DNA of 8,317 nucleotides from Thiolapillus brandeum (GTDB lineage: Bacteria > Pseudomonadota > Gammaproteobacteria > Chromatiales > Chromatiaceae): NCBI GenBank assembly GCA_011051425.1, contig DRLF01000003.1, positions 1 through 8,317 of the forward strand, read 5' to 3'. This document shows, piece after piece, positions 6,984-8,317 of this stretch (position 1 is the first letter of the stretch; each line of letters opens with the position of its first letter). A program made the position numbers and the translations under genes. The notes beneath the pieces were generated by a model that was not told where the DNA came from, made no database searches, and saw only the letters and a program-made list of their open reading frames with translations.

Positions 6984-7185
6984 ACACCTCAATCCCATGC
7001 TTTTGCTTGATGGTTGCCTATGATATTGGCAATATCAGCGATTATTGTGACACAGTCCATATTGTTTGAGCTTTACTGTAAAATACCCTGCCCATGCAAA
7101 GCTGATCGAGAACCACGCCTCAGTTTGCACAAGGCAATTCCCTTAGAGTTTTGATCATCTTGTTAAAATCAGGTTGTCGTAGATT
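6984..7185. other. Divergent intergenic region, DUF1800 operon and secreted protein gene
   Basis: 202 nt that are AT-richer than the genes and must hold promoters for both directions. It contains the 17-bp palindrome at 7021-7037 and a smaller one, TTTACTGTAAA, at 7072-7082. On the plus strand TTAAAAT (7163-7169) is a -10-like box, with a TTGATC 4 nt upstream that is too close to be its -35. I cannot define a promoter with confidence on either strand. Confidence 0.45.
7021..7037. promoter_or_regulatory. Candidate operator palindrome upstream of the DUF1800 operon
   Basis: TGATATT and AATATCA are perfect 7-base inverted arms around GGC. The element lies 37 nt upstream of the DUF1800 ATG and about 150 nt upstream of the plus-strand gene. 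Its size and symmetry suit a dimeric repressor or activator, but I do not recognise the regulator; it could also be chance in AT-rich DNA. Confidence 0.4.
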
Positions 7186-8076
7186 ATGAGTCAAAAAAAA
7201 GCCGCCGGTTCCCTCTTTCGCTTTCTCACACTAGCATCCACTTTTTTTCTTTTTCAGCAGGGCCAGGCTCTCGCCTGCTCCACCAGTGCCTGGAGCAGCA
7301 CAGACGGCACTGCGGTTACTGCAGTCAATGCTGCGGCATATGAAGGAGATTGCGGGCTGCGACTCACGCTTAGCGGCACCGCTACGGGGCTGGTAAAAGA
7401 TGCGACTCCCGGCACCGTTACTCCTGCCGTTACTGAGTATGTCGCACGATTCTATGCCTATTTCGACGATGCGCAACTGAGCAATGGCTCTGAGTTCACC
7501 CTCTTCAACGCGCTTGATTCAGGCTCAAACGAGCTTTTTTCCCTGAAAGCCAGAGGCACCGCTGCAGGAACCGCACTGTACCTTGAAGATGCTGACTCTG
7601 GAAAAGCCACGAACAACCTGCTGGTACCCACCGGCTGGCGGGCCATCGTTCTCCACTGGAATACCAGCGGAAGCGGCCAGCTGGAGCTGATCATTGACCG
7701 GGAACAGGATGGCATGACGGAAACCATTACCGGCCTCACCAACAGCGGACAGGAAATCGATTCCATACAGTTGGGCGCAATCACGAACAATGCTGGTACC
7801 AGTGGCAACGTGGATATCGATTCCTTTTTGTCCCGCCGCGCCGGCACAGGTGGCCTGATGGTCCAGAAAAGCTGCAGTGGAACAGACGTAGTATTGAAGA
7901 ACGCCACTTTTCTCTCTGACAGCAGTCTGACCTGTAATGTTTCGGGGACACTGAGTTTCGGCAGCCGGGTGACTTTCGATCCAAACACAACGGTAAATGT
8001 CGTTGCCCAATCTGTTGCCATGGGGCCAGGGATCAGCATTCCACAGGGCGCTGTGCTGGATATCAGCATCCAGTAA
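7186..8076 (+). CDS. Secreted beta-rich protein, LamG/concanavalin-like
   Basis: A 296-residue exported protein. Residues 1-30 form a Sec signal peptide (QKK, hydrophobic core, QALA before Cys31); ALAC is a poor lipobox, so ordinary signal peptidase cleavage is more likely than lipidation. Residues 31-220 run CSTSAWSSTDGTAVTAVN, YEGDCGLRLTL, EYVARFYAYFDDAQL, W151RAIVLHWNTSG, LELIIDREQDG, IDSIQLGAI and VDIDSFLSRR. This order resembles concanavalin/LamG-like jelly-roll domains seen in gammaproteobacterial secreted proteins. Residues 229-296 form a second beta-rich segment ending SVAMGPGISIPQGAVLDISIQ, like the turn of a beta-helix. Cys31/56 and Cys230/250 could form two disulfides. The ATG at 7186 has only a weak AGG about 12 nt upstream. 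It is divergent from the DUF1800 operon and ends before a strong terminator. Ligand and function are unknown; a carbohydrate-binding or surface-structural role is a guess from fold. Confidence 0.8.
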   Translation: MSQKKAAGSLFRFLTLASTFFLFQQGQALACSTSAWSSTDGTAVTAVNAAAYEGDCGLRLTLSGTATGLVKDATPGTVTPAVTEYVARFYAYFDDAQLSNGSEFTLFNALDSGSNELFSLKARGTAAGTALYLEDADSGKATNNLLVPTGWRAIVLHWNTSGSGQLELIIDREQDGMTETITGLTNSGQEIDSIQLGAITNNAGTSGNVDIDSFLSRRAGTGGLMVQKSCSGTDVVLKNATFLSDSSLTCNVSGTLSFGSRVTFDPNTTVNVVAQSVAMGPGISIPQGAVLDISIQ

Positions 8077-8094
8077 TTCTTACTCGTGTACATG

Positions 8095-8126
8095 AAAAAG
8101 CCCCGGCATTCAAACCGGGGCTTTTT
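8095..8126. terminator. Strong bidirectional terminator
   Basis: AAAAAGCCCCGG (8095-8106) pairs perfectly with CCGGGGCTTTTT (8115-8126) around an 8-nt loop, with six T after the stem on the plus strand and five on the minus strand. It serves the secreted-protein gene ending at 8076 and the convergent gene ending at 8151. Confidence 0.95.
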
Positions 8127-8150
8127 TGTGCAGAACCATCACGTAACGAA

Positions 8151-8317
8151 TCAATATATTGTCACCATGATATCACCTTGCTGCAAAGTACCCGCATCCA
8201 GTTCGTAACGTAAACAAGTCAACGACGTACTTCCACTGATATCGCAACTGACGTATCCGACCTTGCTATCATCAGCAAACGTCGCCTGGAAAAAGCGTTG
8301 GGAAATATCGAAACCAA
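8151..8317 (-). CDS. C-terminal end of a convergent, probably secreted protein (partial)
   Basis: The minus strand has an open frame entering from the right edge and ending at TGA (8153-8151). The visible 54 residues begin GFDISQRFFQATFADD and end GTLQQGDIMVTIY. They alternate hydrophobic and polar residues, contain two cysteines spaced for a disulfide (YVSCDISGSTSLTC), and have a LDAGTLQQGDIMVTI ending that loosely recalls the last strand of DUF11-type Ig-like repeats. The stop lies 24 nt before the shared terminator, as expected for a real gene. The other two minus-strand frames hit stops in this stretch. Family assignment is not possible from the fragment. Confidence 0.65.
   Translation of the reverse strand, partial: GFDISQRFFQATFADDSKVGYVSCDISGSTSLTCLRYELDAGTLQQGDIMVTIY

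Noticed and set aside
7186..8076. Lipoprotein signal at ALAC (Cys31) of the secreted protein.
   Set aside because: The -3 position is Ala and the -2 position Leu, which fits the lipobox poorly, and Cys31 has a likely disulfide partner in Cys56.
7458..8093. Minus-strand frame of 211 codons opposite the secreted-protein gene.
   Set aside because: The plus strand has a signal peptide and ordered beta-domain motifs. The antisense frame has none and would start within the region next to the shared terminator.

Overview
The window looks like a chromosomal segment of a free-living gammaproteobacterium. This rests on a YheT-family hydrolase very close in motif order to the enterobacterial protein, a DUF971 protein, a LysM/FecR protein, and a Tat-dependent DUF1800/DUF1501 pair. 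Base composition is moderate to slightly GC-rich and similar across the genes. I cannot name the genus. I see no rRNA, tRNA, CRISPR array, insertion sequence or phage gene.

Layout. Positions 52-1683 (minus) encode an exported LysM-FecR protein with three fibronectin-like repeats and a C-terminal hydrophobic segment. The first codons of a possible next gene in the same operon run off the left edge. Divergently, 1914-2573 (plus) encodes a DUF971 domain joined to a MoaD/ThiS-like ubiquitin-fold domain that lacks the usual terminal Gly-Gly. It is followed 12 nt later by a YheT-type alpha/beta hydrolase (2586-3545). A perfect 15-bp hairpin then precedes a 53-residue two-helix membrane protein (3619-3780), whose stop codon is embedded in a 14-bp bidirectional terminator.

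Positions 3830-6983 (minus) hold a two-gene operon, DUF1800 then DUF1501. Both products start with a twin-arginine signal, and the DUF1501 protein ends in a short tail, FSNGFE, that resembles a C-terminal tag. Across a 202-nt divergent region containing a 17-bp palindrome lies a Sec-exported beta-rich protein (7186-8076, plus) with a LamG-like/concanavalin-like look. A strong bidirectional terminator (8095-8126) separates it from the 3' end of a convergent gene on the minus strand (8151-8317, partial), whose last 54 residues look like an extracellular beta-sandwich.

How the genes may work together. The right half (3830-8317) is a cluster of cell-envelope proteins: two Tat-exported proteins of uncharacterised families and one or two secreted beta-rich proteins. 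This suggests an export, modification or surface-assembly unit, but no function can be read directly from sequence. The left half combines a peptidoglycan-binding regulator or scaffold protein with two cytoplasmic housekeeping-type genes. The points most worth a second look are the DUF971-MoaD fusion without Gly-Gly, the tail on the DUF1501 protein with its neighbouring secreted proteins, and the small membrane protein enclosed by hairpins.
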